The notes beneath the pieces are model-generated. The model was not told where the DNA came from. It saw only the letters and a list, made by a program, of their open reading frames with translations, and did not search any database. Positions 7,101 to 13,408 of a DNA stretch of 13,408 nucleotides are shown in pieces; position 1 is the first letter of the stretch; each line of letters begins with the position of its first letter. Source of the DNA: Chloroflexia bacterium (lineage in GTDB: Bacteria > Chloroflexota > Chloroflexia > QHBQ01 > JADMIH01); contig JAICKM010000102.1 of the NCBI GenBank assembly GCA_025927935.1, forward strand, positions 1 through 13,408. The letters are read 5' to 3'. Position numbers and translations under genes: made by a program.

Positions 7101-8487
7101 CGGCGGCCCGCCGCAAGGGGTGCGCGTGGACAGCGTGATTTCGTTCAACTTCCATCTCTTGCCCATGCAAATGCAACGGCCCTATAACGTCGAGTGGCGG
7201 GGGCGGCTCTATGTGCCGCAGGCCGGTCCGTATACCCTGGCGACCGAGCAAATCAGCGAGTCCCATCTCTTCGTCGACGGACAGGAAGTGGTCGTCAACC
7301 TGCACGAAAATAACGCGGTCGAAGCGCAACTTAATCTGGCGGCGGGCTGGCATGATCTGCGCTTGCTCTACCTCGACGCGGCCGGCTACTCGCATATGTA
7401 CCTGTACTGGACCCCGCCGGGCCGCGGGCGCAGCATCATTCCATCCGCCTTCCTGTGGCCGGAGCTAGGCGCCTACCCCACGATCCCGGCAACGGGCGCC
7501 TGGCCCACGCTGGCCGAGTCCGATGCAAGCGGCCTGCCGGGCCAGGGCACGAAGGCGCCGCCCGCCCCGGAGACGGGCGGGCCGACCCCCGCGCCGGTGC
7601 CGGTCGGCGCGATTCCCACCCTGCCCCTTGCCGCTGCGCCCGCCCCAACGGCGGTGCCCGCCGGGCCAGTGACGGCGCTGACACCCAGCCTGCTGCTGGG
7701 GGCGCAGGCCACGGTCCTGGCCCGGCCCCGTGCCGCCGCCGCCGATCCGGCGGGCAATATCTATATCTTCACCGAACAGGACAGCAAGATCCACAAGTTT
7801 GCGCCCGACGGCAAAGAGATCAGCGCCTGGGATGTGCAGAACAGCGCGGGGAAACCGCTGACCGAAGGGTCGGCCCTGCTGATCAAGGATAACCAGTTAC
7901 GCTTACTCGACGCCGCCGGGTCGGATCTGCTCAGCTTTGACCTGGACGGCAAGCCCACCGGCAAGACCCACCTGTGCGCCTGCTTCTTCCCGCGCGGCAT
8001 GGCCGTCGCGAGCGACGGCAACTACTGGATCGCCGACACCGGCAACAATCGCCTGATCAAAGTGACGCCGGGCGGCCAGAGTGTGCAGACCATCGGCGGC
8101 AAGGGCACCGCCCCCGGCCAGTTCGCCGAGCCGGCGAGCGTCTGGGAAACCACCGACGGCACGCTCTATGTGGCCGACATCGGTAATAACCGGGTGCAGA
8201 GTCTGGCGCTCGACGGCAAGCCCCGGGCCGCCTGGTGGGTGGGGCCGTCCATTGCCCGCGACGGCAACCGCGTGACGGGCGACAGCGCCGGCAATGTGCT
8301 GGTGACGATAGCGGCGCAACAGGCCATCGCCCGCTTCGACGCGCAGGGCAAGGAACTGCAACGCTGGAGTTTTACCAATAACGGCGCGCTGCTGACCCCG
8401 GTGGGCATCGCCCCGCTCGGCCAGGATCGCTTCATCGCGTTATATCTGAACAACGGCCTGGCCGCCGTCTTCAGGGCGGGCAAGTGA
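4198..8487 (+). CDS. GT39-like membrane glycosyltransferase fused to PA14 and NHL beta-propeller domains
   Basis: A 1429-residue integral membrane enzyme of the ArnT/PMT (GT39-like, GT-C fold) type, which use polyprenyl-phosphate sugars outside the membrane. Four helices (about 13-146) precede the catalytic part. The acidic GT-C motif is WFDEA (197-201; D199, E200). Family-like blocks are SRFG, GYYVSR, GDRNGRHNLPGAPMLD (435-450) and SHRT (498-501). A Pro/Ala/Arg-rich linker (about 522-678) leads to a last helix (679-701) flanked by RTRPTRGR, which by positive-inside puts the rest outside. There follow a mixed region (702-861), a beta-sandwich (about 862-935), a PA14 domain (about 956-1088, GLTGYYRQ to FLWP), a Pro-rich linker and an NHL propeller (about 1175-1429; IADTGNNR 1278-1285, VADIGNNR 1325-1332). 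ATG 4198 is chosen although its ribosome site is weak; GTG 4102 would add 32 residues with no membrane character. Acceptor unknown. Confidence 0.88.
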   Translation: MTASRSTWLNLTLLRRLLVVPAAGLAFLAERLAADARGQAAAPPQLSWGLFALAALVFVVAAWPPRQLRESPGLLFGVARRALAQPLCFWAPLGLALVCALLAIPLFITINAAPPNSPIGEPANTGAWLLWIAALLLFGAAWVVWERSAPAPPAGTLPDPPADRLPARLEWLLLGVLLLGALVLRLFSLDNVPPGLWFDEAQNGIVAQSLLAPNAPHPTFIGNLTQMGALYFYVLGVVLKIFGPDIWPLRLLPALAGALTVPMIYLIGARLYGWRVGLAAAGVLLVSAWNLTFSRFGLVSMTTVALDVGVYLCAVQALRTGRLGYYAGAGVLLGLGIQGYYVSRLVPLVLVVLLVHQLISTRLRLVRSIRVGIVVFALGALLAFLPVGLFAIQQPDAFSGRIDTVSVLNPDVNHGDPNVIFDNLNTHLLMFNFQGDRNGRHNLPGAPMLDDLTAALFFLGLGACLLRAWRWQYAFPVVWFVAAISGGVLSIPFEAPQSHRTLENSVVTALLAGIVLGELWACLTGPRRVAEEEIGAVSTRKSSARLLPWAGKASLKAPATTLPTRRRPVAASNSLPARPRPVGIESPAPERAGIATAAESPSITTAGDSENGLHPAEPLMAAVPATAEPLKSPSSALDVADQLPSARAEEQLPATAGPAPEVLAPIPAAVRTRPTRGRLIGWAVSGAGILLVVGAVSTLTIPRYFEVQARDRSVWGDMYSPEAQAARLVRSLSSNYQVFVSSVFLGLPPMRYLVPDANPVEWPGMDALPLSSADRDVAIIIDPPQAADLTAIARMYPHATFDPFSAPADPSPLLYTIRIPASDIAALHGVQVSLYDPGATRPREERTVPDFALDWAATGKPGTARLATTLHVDQYGVYNFDWRPAGGTSAPALLVDGYPVRSGDPVSLAVGLHTVVATDTVSTATGVAQLGWAMQGTTTQPVPATDLFDPQRIEPHGLTGYYRQGTTAGGPPQGVRVDSVISFNFHLLPMQMQRPYNVEWRGRLYVPQAGPYTLATEQISESHLFVDGQEVVVNLHENNAVEAQLNLAAGWHDLRLLYLDAAGYSHMYLYWTPPGRGRSIIPSAFLWPELGAYPTIPATGAWPTLAESDASGLPGQGTKAPPAPETGGPTPAPVPVGAIPTLPLAAAPAPTAVPAGPVTALTPSLLLGAQATVLARPRAAAADPAGNIYIFTEQDSKIHKFAPDGKEISAWDVQNSAGKPLTEGSALLIKDNQLRLLDAAGSDLLSFDLDGKPTGKTHLCACFFPRGMAVASDGNYWIADTGNNRLIKVTPGGQSVQTIGGKGTAPGQFAEPASVWETTDGTLYVADIGNNRVQSLALDGKPRAAWWVGPSIARDGNRVTGDSAGNVLVTIAAQQAIARFDAQGKELQRWSFTNNGALLTPVGIAPLGQDRFIALYLNNGLAAVFRAGK

Positions 8488-8659
8488 CGGGCGGATAGAT
8501 CGCGTATAGACGACCTGGCGCGCGGTTTGTCGATCAGATATGGTATACTGGACCGATCCGGATCACTGCCCATGTTTGCCGGCGTTCCGGTTTTACGTTG
8601 TATTACAAGGTGATAACTGAGTTCGGGTCGTATTCACTGTTTTGGGGTTGGAGGTACGC
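8488..8659 (+). other. GT2 leader region with small palindromes
   Basis: This 172-base gap has no coding potential that I trust. Besides the extended -10 it contains the palindrome GATCCGGATC (8555-8564), a weak CCGG-CGTT-CCGG stem (8579-8590) followed by TTTT, and the 5+1+5 palindrome TTGTATTACAA (8598-8608). The CCGG stem plus T-run resembles a feeble terminator but has only four strong pairs. No clear terminator for the GT39 gene is seen. Confidence 0.35.
8541..8549 (+). promoter_or_regulatory. Possible extended -10 promoter for the GT2 gene
   Basis: TGG followed by TATACT (8544-8549) forms an extended -10 element (TGnTATACT); no good -35 is visible. Transcription would begin near 8556, inside the perfect palindrome GATCCGGATC (8555-8564), leaving a leader of roughly 104 bases. 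It would let the GT2 and later genes be expressed apart from the long GT39 gene. Confidence 0.4.
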
Positions 8660-9505
8660 ATGTCCACGCCCACTACATCCGGGGCACCACCAGAGCCGGG
8701 AACATCCATCACCTCGCCGCGGGTGATCGTCGTCATGCCGGCCTATAATGCAGCGCGCACGCTGGAAAAAACCTATGGCGATATGCCGAAAGACCAGATC
8801 CATGAAGTCATCCTGGTCGATGATGTATCGTCCGACAATACCGTCGAAGTGGCCGAGCGGCTGGGCTTGAAATGCCTGGTCCACGTCCAGAACAAGGGTT
8901 ACGGCGGCAACCAGAAGACATGCTACCTGGAAGCGCTCAAGGACGGCGCCGACATCGTCGTGATGCTGCATCCCGATAACCAGTACGATGCCACGCGGGT
9001 GCCGGCCATGGTCGCGCCGATTGCCGCGGGGAAGGCCGACATGGTGCTCGGTTCGCGGCTGATGGGTGGCGCCTCGGCCACGCTCAAGGGCGGCATGCCG
9101 ATCTGGAAGTTTATCAGCAACCGCTTCCTCACCACCGTCGAAAACACTGTCTTCGGCACGCGCCTGTCCGAGATGCATACCGGCTATCGCGCCTACAGCC
9201 GCCGGATGCTGGAGACAATCCCCTTCCTGCTCAATTCCGACGATTTTGTGTTCGATAGCGAGGTGATCGCCCAGGCGGTCGCTTTCGGGTTCCGCATTGT
9301 CGAGGTGCCCGTCCCGACGCGTTACTTCCCCGAAGCCTCCTCCGTGAACTTCCGCCGCAGCGTGACCTATGGTCTATCGACGCTGAACGTGGCCCGGCGC
9401 TACCTCTTCCACAAGTTGGGCATTCGCCGCTACAAGCAATTCAGCAAGCGCCTGAAGGATGTGCTGGCGAAGCAGCACCAGGACACCATCATCCGCCAGC
9501 CATAA
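8660..9505 (+). CDS. GT2 family glycosyltransferase, DPM1-like (polyprenyl-phosphate sugar synthase type)
   Basis: A 281-residue cytosolic GT-A enzyme that probably moves a sugar from a nucleotide donor to polyprenyl phosphate on the inner membrane face. Visible motifs are MPAYNAA (26-32), VDDVSSDNT (53-61), NKGYGGNQ (78-85), the metal/donor loop HPDNQYD (104-110, the DxD equivalent), GSR (131-133) and EMHTGYRAYS (171-180). There is no C-terminal membrane pair, as in single-domain DPM1-like proteins. A Thr/Pro/Ser-rich tail of about 20 residues precedes the domain. Start ATG 8660 has GGAGG at 8650-8654, five bases upstream. It lies between a GT39-like enzyme and a YbhN-like membrane protein, which fits supply of lipid-linked sugar to the GT39 enzymes. 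Family sure; sugar and lipid are inferred. Confidence 0.93.
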   Translation: MSTPTTSGAPPEPGTSITSPRVIVVMPAYNAARTLEKTYGDMPKDQIHEVILVDDVSSDNTVEVAERLGLKCLVHVQNKGYGGNQKTCYLEALKDGADIVVMLHPDNQYDATRVPAMVAPIAAGKADMVLGSRLMGGASATLKGGMPIWKFISNRFLTTVENTVFGTRLSEMHTGYRAYSRRMLETIPFLLNSDDFVFDSEVIAQAVAFGFRIVEVPVPTRYFPEASSVNFRRSVTYGLSTLNVARRYLFHKLGIRRYKQFSKRLKDVLAKQHQDTIIRQP

Positions 9506-9553
9506 CAGCGGCGCAGGCCCGCCCGGTGTACGGCGGCTATCGGAGAGAAAGCT

Positions 9554-10753
9554 TTGTTACGCGATAAAAAGTTCTGGATCGGGGTAGCGATCAGCATCGT
9601 CTTCCTATACCTGACCTTCCGCGGCCAGGACTTTGGGAAAATCGGGGAATCACTGAGCCGGGTTAACTATTGGGCACTATTGCCGGCACTGGGCTGTTAC
9701 TTTATCGGCGTGTGGATAAGGGCGCTCCGTTGGGGGGTGTTGCTCTCGCCGGTGCGCAAGGGCATCCATCCCAACGGCTTGTTTAAAGTACTCGCTATCG
9801 GGTATATGGGCAATGATATTTTGCCCGCCCGACTGGGCGATGTCATCCGCGTCTACGTGCTAAGCCGCCGTGAGAACGTGACCAAAAGCGCGACGCTGGC
9901 GACGATCCTGGTCGAGCGCATTTTCGACGGCTTGACGATGATTGGCTTCCTGGCCGGATCGGCGCTGTTCATACAGCTCAACGCCGATCTAACGCTGGCC
10001 CTCCGAGTTTCGACGATCCTGTTTCTGGCCGGCCTGCTGGTATTTGTCTTCCTGGCGGCAGCACCCGAGCGCATCGTCACGCTGATCCGCCTCATTCTAG
10101 GCCGTAGCCCCATCGGCAAGGTGATCCCCGAGGCTTTGCACGAACGCGCGCTGCACATGACGACCTCTTTTGTGACGGGGCTTAGCGTACTCCGCAGTTG
10201 GCGCGGGTTGTTAAGCGTTATGGGCCTGTCCGTCGCCGCTTGGGGCGCCGAAGCCGCCATGTACTACATTCTCGGCGCCTGGGGCTTCGGCCTGCAAATA
10301 CCAGTGCATGCCTATACGCTGACCACAGCGGCGGCGAACCTCGGCACGCTCGTCCCGTCTTCGCCGGGCTATATCGGGGTGTTCGAGGGCATCGCCATTC
10401 CGGTGCTGACTAACGTGTTCGGGCTTGAAGATCATATCGCCGCCAGTTACGTCGTGCTCCTGCACGCGGCGCTCTACTTCCCGGTGACTCTGCTCGGTCT
10501 CTTCTATATGGTGCGCGAGAGCGTGTCGTGGAGCGAACTGGCGGCCCTGGAGAAGAAAGAGGCCGCCGGACAACCCGCCGTCGCCGAGGACGAACACGAC
10601 GGCGGCACGCCTGGGGGCACCCGTGGGGACGACTCCGGCGACAATGCCGGCGGCACCGATCCGATGCTCAGCACACGGGTGGGCCTGGCGCCCGGCGCCG
10701 GTGGGCGCGCGGAAGCCGTCGAGCGCGGCGCCGCGCAGTCCGGCAAGCGCTAA
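9554..10753 (+). CDS. YbhN / LPG-synthase-TM family (PF03706-type, flippase-like) membrane protein
   Basis: A 399-residue polytopic membrane protein of the family that covers the membrane half of MprF, E. coli YbhN and archaeal AglD. Conserved blocks are NDILPARLGDVIRVYVLSRR (87-106), LVERIFDG (119-126) and PSSPGYIGVFEG (268-279). Helices start at about 6-22, 38-64, 76-90, 116-141 and 151-170, with more between about 215 and 320. No lysyl-transferase domain is attached. Residues about 330-399 are a Gly/Asp/Ala-rich hydrophilic tail, probably disordered. The start is TTG 9554 with GGAGAG at 9542-9547 and six bases between; no in-frame ATG fits better. It is 48 bases after the GT2 gene, so very likely cotranscribed. 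Family members are linked with lipid or lipid-linked sugar movement or modification, but the exact activity here is unknown. Confidence 0.9.
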   Translation: MLRDKKFWIGVAISIVFLYLTFRGQDFGKIGESLSRVNYWALLPALGCYFIGVWIRALRWGVLLSPVRKGIHPNGLFKVLAIGYMGNDILPARLGDVIRVYVLSRRENVTKSATLATILVERIFDGLTMIGFLAGSALFIQLNADLTLALRVSTILFLAGLLVFVFLAAAPERIVTLIRLILGRSPIGKVIPEALHERALHMTTSFVTGLSVLRSWRGLLSVMGLSVAAWGAEAAMYYILGAWGFGLQIPVHAYTLTTAAANLGTLVPSSPGYIGVFEGIAIPVLTNVFGLEDHIAASYVVLLHAALYFPVTLLGLFYMVRESVSWSELAALEKKEAAGQPAVAEDEHDGGTPGGTRGDDSGDNAGGTDPMLSTRVGLAPGAGGRAEAVERGAAQSGKR

Positions 10754-10964
10754 GCCGGAGCCGGAGCACCGGGCCGGCGATCCTTGCGGCCTTGTAAGAC
10801 CTGCGGGGCGATCTTAAACCTGCCGTTAACCCCGACCTGTTAGAGTGGGTCCGGAACCGCGCGAGAGTGGCGGCGCATCCCCTGCCCGGCCAGGCAGACC
10901 GGGAATCCAGGCAGCCTGATGGGCTGCCGTTCTATTGACCCATCTGTGAAGGAGTACGTATCCG
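10754..10964 (+). promoter_or_regulatory. Structured leader before uppP with alternative hairpins
   Basis: This 211-base gap is unusually long for an otherwise tight gene run. The octamer CCAGGCAG occurs twice (10890-10897 and 10907-10914). CTGCC (10882-10886) can pair with GGCAG in either copy. The second copy is also part of a seven-pair hairpin, GGCAGCC (10910-10916) with GGCTGCC (10922-10928), followed by GTTCTATT. These pairings exclude one another, as in attenuators. The Shine-Dalgarno AAGGAG follows at 10949-10954. No known riboswitch class is recognised and no convincing promoter is seen. Confidence 0.35.
10910..10936 (+). terminator. Possible weak intrinsic terminator or attenuator hairpin
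   Basis: A seven-pair GC stem (10910-10916 with 10922-10928, five-base loop TGATG) is followed by GTTCTATT, an interrupted T-rich tail. It may end transcripts from the YbhN-like gene, or act conditionally on uppP. The poor T-run keeps confidence low. Confidence 0.3.
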
Positions 10965-11816
10965 TTGGACCTGATCCAGGCTATCGTGCTCGGCCTCGTG
11001 CAAGGGCTGGCCGAGTTTATCCCCATTAGTTCATCCGCGCACCTGATTATCATCCCCTGGCTCCTGGGCTGGAAAGACCCCGGTCTCGCCTTCGACGTGG
11101 CGCTCCACATGGGCACCCTGATCGCCGTGCTGGTCTATTTCTGGCAGGACTGGGTGCGCCTGGTCCGCGGCGCCCTTAACAGCATCGCCCGGCGCAACTG
11201 GACCGCCGATCCGGACGGCAAACTGGCTTGGTACATCGTCCTGGCGACGATCCCCGGTGCCCTGGCCGGGGCGCTGGGCGAGAGCAAACTGGACGAGATG
11301 TTCCACGGCAGCACGCCATCCGCTGCCGCCAACGGCATCCTGATCATCGGCGTGGTGATGATCGCCCTGGCCGTGCTGCTCTGGATCGCTGAGCGGGTCG
11401 CCAGCCATCGTTACGATATGAGCCACCTCACCCTCCAGCAAGCGCTCACCGTTGGCGTCGCCCAGGCGTTCGCCATCATCCCCGGCGTCTCGCGGTCGGG
11501 CAGCACGATCACCGCCGGGCTGTTCATGAACTTGAAGCGCGAAGCCGCGGCGCGGTTCAGTTTCTTGCTGGGCACGCCGGTCATTGTCGGCGCGGGCGTC
11601 AAGAAAGGCTACGATATCCTGCACGAGGGCGGCATCCCCTCCGGCGATCTGCCCGCCTTTATTGTCGGCTTTCTCGTCGCGGCGGTCAGCGGCTACGCGG
11701 CCATCTTCCTGCTCCTGCGCTTCCTGCAACGCAACACAACGCTGCCCTTCATCGTTTACCGGGTCGTGGTGGGCGTGCTGCTGATCGTGTTCGTGCTGGC
11801 CGGGTTCCGCCGCTAG
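10965..11816 (+). CDS. uppP: Undecaprenyl-diphosphatase UppP (BacA)
   Basis: An integral membrane phosphatase that hydrolyses undecaprenyl diphosphate to the monophosphate, recycling the lipid carrier used for peptidoglycan and envelope sugars. At 283 residues it is of normal length. Both active-site signatures are present: QGLAEFIPISSSAH (13-26, with Q13, E17, S22-S24, H26) and PGVSRSGST (173-181, R177). The rest is a set of helices ending in VYRVVVGVLLIVFVLAG. The start is TTG 10965 with AAGGAG at 10949-10954, ten bases away, a rather long spacing. It lies 27 bases before the second GT39-like gene and downstream of the GT2 and YbhN-like genes, which ties it to lipid-carrier use. It may also serve bacitracin tolerance, as in other bacteria; whether it is the genome's only copy cannot be told. 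Confidence 0.96.
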   Translation: MDLIQAIVLGLVQGLAEFIPISSSAHLIIIPWLLGWKDPGLAFDVALHMGTLIAVLVYFWQDWVRLVRGALNSIARRNWTADPDGKLAWYIVLATIPGALAGALGESKLDEMFHGSTPSAAANGILIIGVVMIALAVLLWIAERVASHRYDMSHLTLQQALTVGVAQAFAIIPGVSRSGSTITAGLFMNLKREAAARFSFLLGTPVIVGAGVKKGYDILHEGGIPSGDLPAFIVGFLVAAVSGYAAIFLLLRFLQRNTTLPFIVYRVVVGVLLIVFVLAGFRR

Positions 11817-11833
11817 AGAGAGGACCTGCTTGC

Positions 11834-11837
11834 GGAG
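11834..11837 (+). promoter_or_regulatory. Ribosome site deciding the GTG start of the second GT39-like gene
   Basis: GGAG lies six bases before GTG 11844. The only other in-frame start-like codon close by, GTG 11886, has no such site, so 11844 is preferred. Confidence 0.6.
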
Positions 11838-11843
11838 AACCGA

Positions 11844-13408
11844 GTGCGCGCTGGCATCTTAGAGGCGACTCCCGCCGCCCGCGCGGTGAGCGGCGGGGCG
11901 GCGCTGGCGCTAGCGCTGCTCGGCCAGTGGCTGCTCGACCGGCGGGCGACCTTCGGCGAGGCGACCGGGTGGCTCGTCCTGCTGGCCGCCGCCATCCTGG
12001 CTGTCTGGGCGCTTGGGTTGCCCGCCCTGCTTGCGCCGGGGCCGTTTACGCCGCCCGGCCCGGCAACCGAACGCGCGGGGCGGCTCCGGCTACTCATCCT
12101 GGCCGGGGCCATCCTCTGCGGCCTGGCCGCACTCCCCGGCTTCGTGCAACTGGCGCAGACGGACGGGCACGCGGCTCCGCGGGCAGGCTTGCCCTGGCTG
12201 CTCTGGCTGCTCAGCAGTGGGCTATTCCTCGCCGCGGCTCTGGCCGGCCACGCGGGGCAAGCGCCGCCGGACTCCACAGCACCCGCGCCTGCCCCGCACC
12301 TCCGCACGCGCCTTTGGGCGGCCCTGCCCTGGATCGCCATTATCGGCGCGGCGGCCTTCCTGCGCCTGTGGCAGCTTGAAAGCGTGCCGCGCGGCTTCTG
12401 GGCCGACGAGGCCATAGCAGGGTTACAGGCCGAAGACATCCTCTATCATGGCTGGCGCCCGCTGTTCATCGGCGGGGCCAACGGCGAACCGGCCTTCTAC
12501 CTCTACGGCATCGCCGTCCTGATCAAATTCCTCGGCCCCACGGTCGTCGCCGTGCGCCTGCCCATGGCGCTGGCCGGAACACTGGCCGTCGCGGCGCTGG
12601 GCTGGCTGGCGGCCCCGGTCTACGGGCGGCGGGTCGCTCTGGTCGCTGCCGCGCTGCTGGCGGCCATGACCTGGCAGATCAACTTCAGCCGCATCGGCTT
12701 CAACGCCGCCTGGTCGCTGCCGGTCGATCTGCTGGCCGCGGGCTGTCTGCTGCGCGCCCTGGCGACGGGCCGGCTGCGCTGGTACGCGGGCGCGGGCCTG
12801 TTCTTCGGCCTGGGCTTCCAGCTTTACTATATCTCGCGCGCCTGGCTGCTGCTGCTGGCGGGGCTGCTCGTCTACCGGCTGCTGACCGAGCCGGGCCTGT
12901 GGCGGCGGGCGCGCGCCGGGCTGGCCTGGACCGGCCTGGGCCTGCTGCTGGCGGCGGCCCCGGTGCTGGTTTACGCGGCGGTCCGCCCGGCGGACTACAC
13001 GGCGCGCGCCGCTTCGGTCTCCATCGCCGACGCGATTCAGACTAGGGGCAGCCTGGCCCCGCTGGGTGAGACGCTGCTCAAGCACCTGCGCATGTGGAAC
13101 GTCATGGGCGACTTCAACGGCCGCCACAACCTGCCCGACGCCCGTATGCTCGACGGCGTGACCGCCGCCCTGCTGCCCGTGGGCCTGGCCCTGGCCGTCG
13201 CCGCCCTGTGGTCCCGCCGCCGCCGGTGGGTACTCGCCTGGTCCTTCCTGTTCCCGGTGGTCGGGCTGTTCGTGCTGCTGGCGGGCGGCGTACTGTCCAA
13301 TCCGACCGACACGCCGCAGGCGCTGCGCACGCTGGGCGACACCAGCATGGTCGCCTTGCTGGCCGCGCTGCCCCTCGCCGCCTGGTGGGCCGCGCTCGAC
13401 CGCGTCAC
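11844..13408 (+). CDS. Second GT39-like membrane glycosyltransferase (C-terminus outside window)
   Basis: A partial reading frame of 521 residues, open to the right edge, in the same frame as uppP and easily missed because it has no stop here. It parallels the first GT39-like protein: N-terminal helices and a Pro/Ala linker (to about 152), RLWQLESVPRGFWADEA (174-190, acidic pair D188/E189), INFSRIGFNAAW, GLGFQLYYISRA, GDFNGRHNLPDARMLDG (422-438) and QALRTLGDTS. The distance between the acidic pair and the GD block is 235 residues, against 237 in the first copy, so the two are paralogues. It probably transfers sugar from a polyprenyl-phosphate donor outside the membrane. Start GTG 11844 has GGAG at 11834-11837, six bases upstream; no in-frame ATG lies nearby. 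The gap to uppP is only 27 bases, suggesting cotranscription. Whether it carries PA14 or NHL domains is not visible. Confidence 0.87.
   Translation, partial: MRAGILEATPAARAVSGGAALALALLGQWLLDRRATFGEATGWLVLLAAAILAVWALGLPALLAPGPFTPPGPATERAGRLRLLILAGAILCGLAALPGFVQLAQTDGHAAPRAGLPWLLWLLSSGLFLAAALAGHAGQAPPDSTAPAPAPHLRTRLWAALPWIAIIGAAAFLRLWQLESVPRGFWADEAIAGLQAEDILYHGWRPLFIGGANGEPAFYLYGIAVLIKFLGPTVVAVRLPMALAGTLAVAALGWLAAPVYGRRVALVAAALLAAMTWQINFSRIGFNAAWSLPVDLLAAGCLLRALATGRLRWYAGAGLFFGLGFQLYYISRAWLLLLAGLLVYRLLTEPGLWRRARAGLAWTGLGLLLAAAPVLVYAAVRPADYTARAASVSIADAIQTRGSLAPLGETLLKHLRMWNVMGDFNGRHNLPDARMLDGVTAALLPVGLALAVAALWSRRRRWVLAWSFLFPVVGLFVLLAGGVLSNPTDTPQALRTLGDTSMVALLAALPLAAWWAALDRV

Noticed and set aside
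6124..7395. A 423-residue minus-strand open frame inside the large GT39 gene
   Set aside because: It is antisense to a well-supported coding region, has His/Arg/Gly-rich composition typical of the reverse strand of GC-rich genes, and shows no recognisable domain or ribosome site.
10853..10861. GGAACCGCG resembling the T-box antiterminator bulge
   Set aside because: The invariant U of UGGN is C here, no specifier stem is visible, and uppP is not an amino-acid or tRNA-charging gene.
11813..12439. A 208-residue minus-strand frame and overlapping plus-strand frames at 11927-12417
   Set aside because: All are shadows of the second GT39-like gene, whose frame runs unbroken from 11844 to the edge and matches the first copy motif by motif.
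1..13408. CRISPR arrays, tRNA or rRNA genes, insertion sequences, prophage or toxin-antitoxin genes
   Set aside because: I found no regularly spaced repeats, cloverleaf-like sequence, transposase or integrase motifs, or small paired genes on either strand.

Overview
The window is GC-rich and densely coded, with no rRNA, tRNA, CRISPR array, integrase or transposase that I can see. It reads as chromosome of a GC-rich bacterium. The mix of multi-domain ArnT/PMT-like glycosyltransferases, DPM1-like GT2, YbhN-like membrane protein and low-complexity Pro/Ala-rich tails recalls Chloroflexota (Anaerolineae-like). That placement is inference from gene content and style only; no phylogenetic marker is present.

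Left part (1-2688, minus strand): three genes run leftward. An M20 metallo-hydrolase (2688-1480) is followed by a double PRC-barrel protein (1439-792) and a DrrA-type ABC transporter ATPase (777 to beyond position 1). Gaps are 40 and 14 bases and each gene has a good Shine-Dalgarno, so this is probably one transcription unit.

Middle (2689-4197): a divergent intergenic region carries a good sigma70-type promoter for a LOG/TIGR00730-family protein (2835-3887). Its short leader ends in a GC hairpin that abuts the ribosome binding site. After this gene comes a 310-base non-coding stretch with an imperfect 28-base inverted repeat and then a strong promoter for the next gene.

Right part (4198-13408, plus strand): five genes form a coherent cell-envelope glycosylation set. 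They are a 1429-residue GT39-like membrane glycosyltransferase fused to PA14 and NHL domains, a DPM1-like GT2, a YbhN/LPG-synthase-TM family membrane protein, undecaprenyl-diphosphatase UppP, and a second GT39-like enzyme cut by the right edge. My working model is that the GT2 charges a polyprenyl phosphate with sugar, the lipid-linked sugar crosses the membrane (the YbhN-like protein may have a transport or lipid-modifying role), and the two GT39-like enzymes transfer sugar outside the cell. UppP returns polyprenyl diphosphate to the carrier pool. The first GT39 has an exported C-terminal half (PA14 plus beta-propeller) that could hold the acceptor or the cell wall. The most interesting signals are this fusion, the paired GT39 genes bracketing the lipid-carrier genes, and structured leaders before uppP and the LOG gene.
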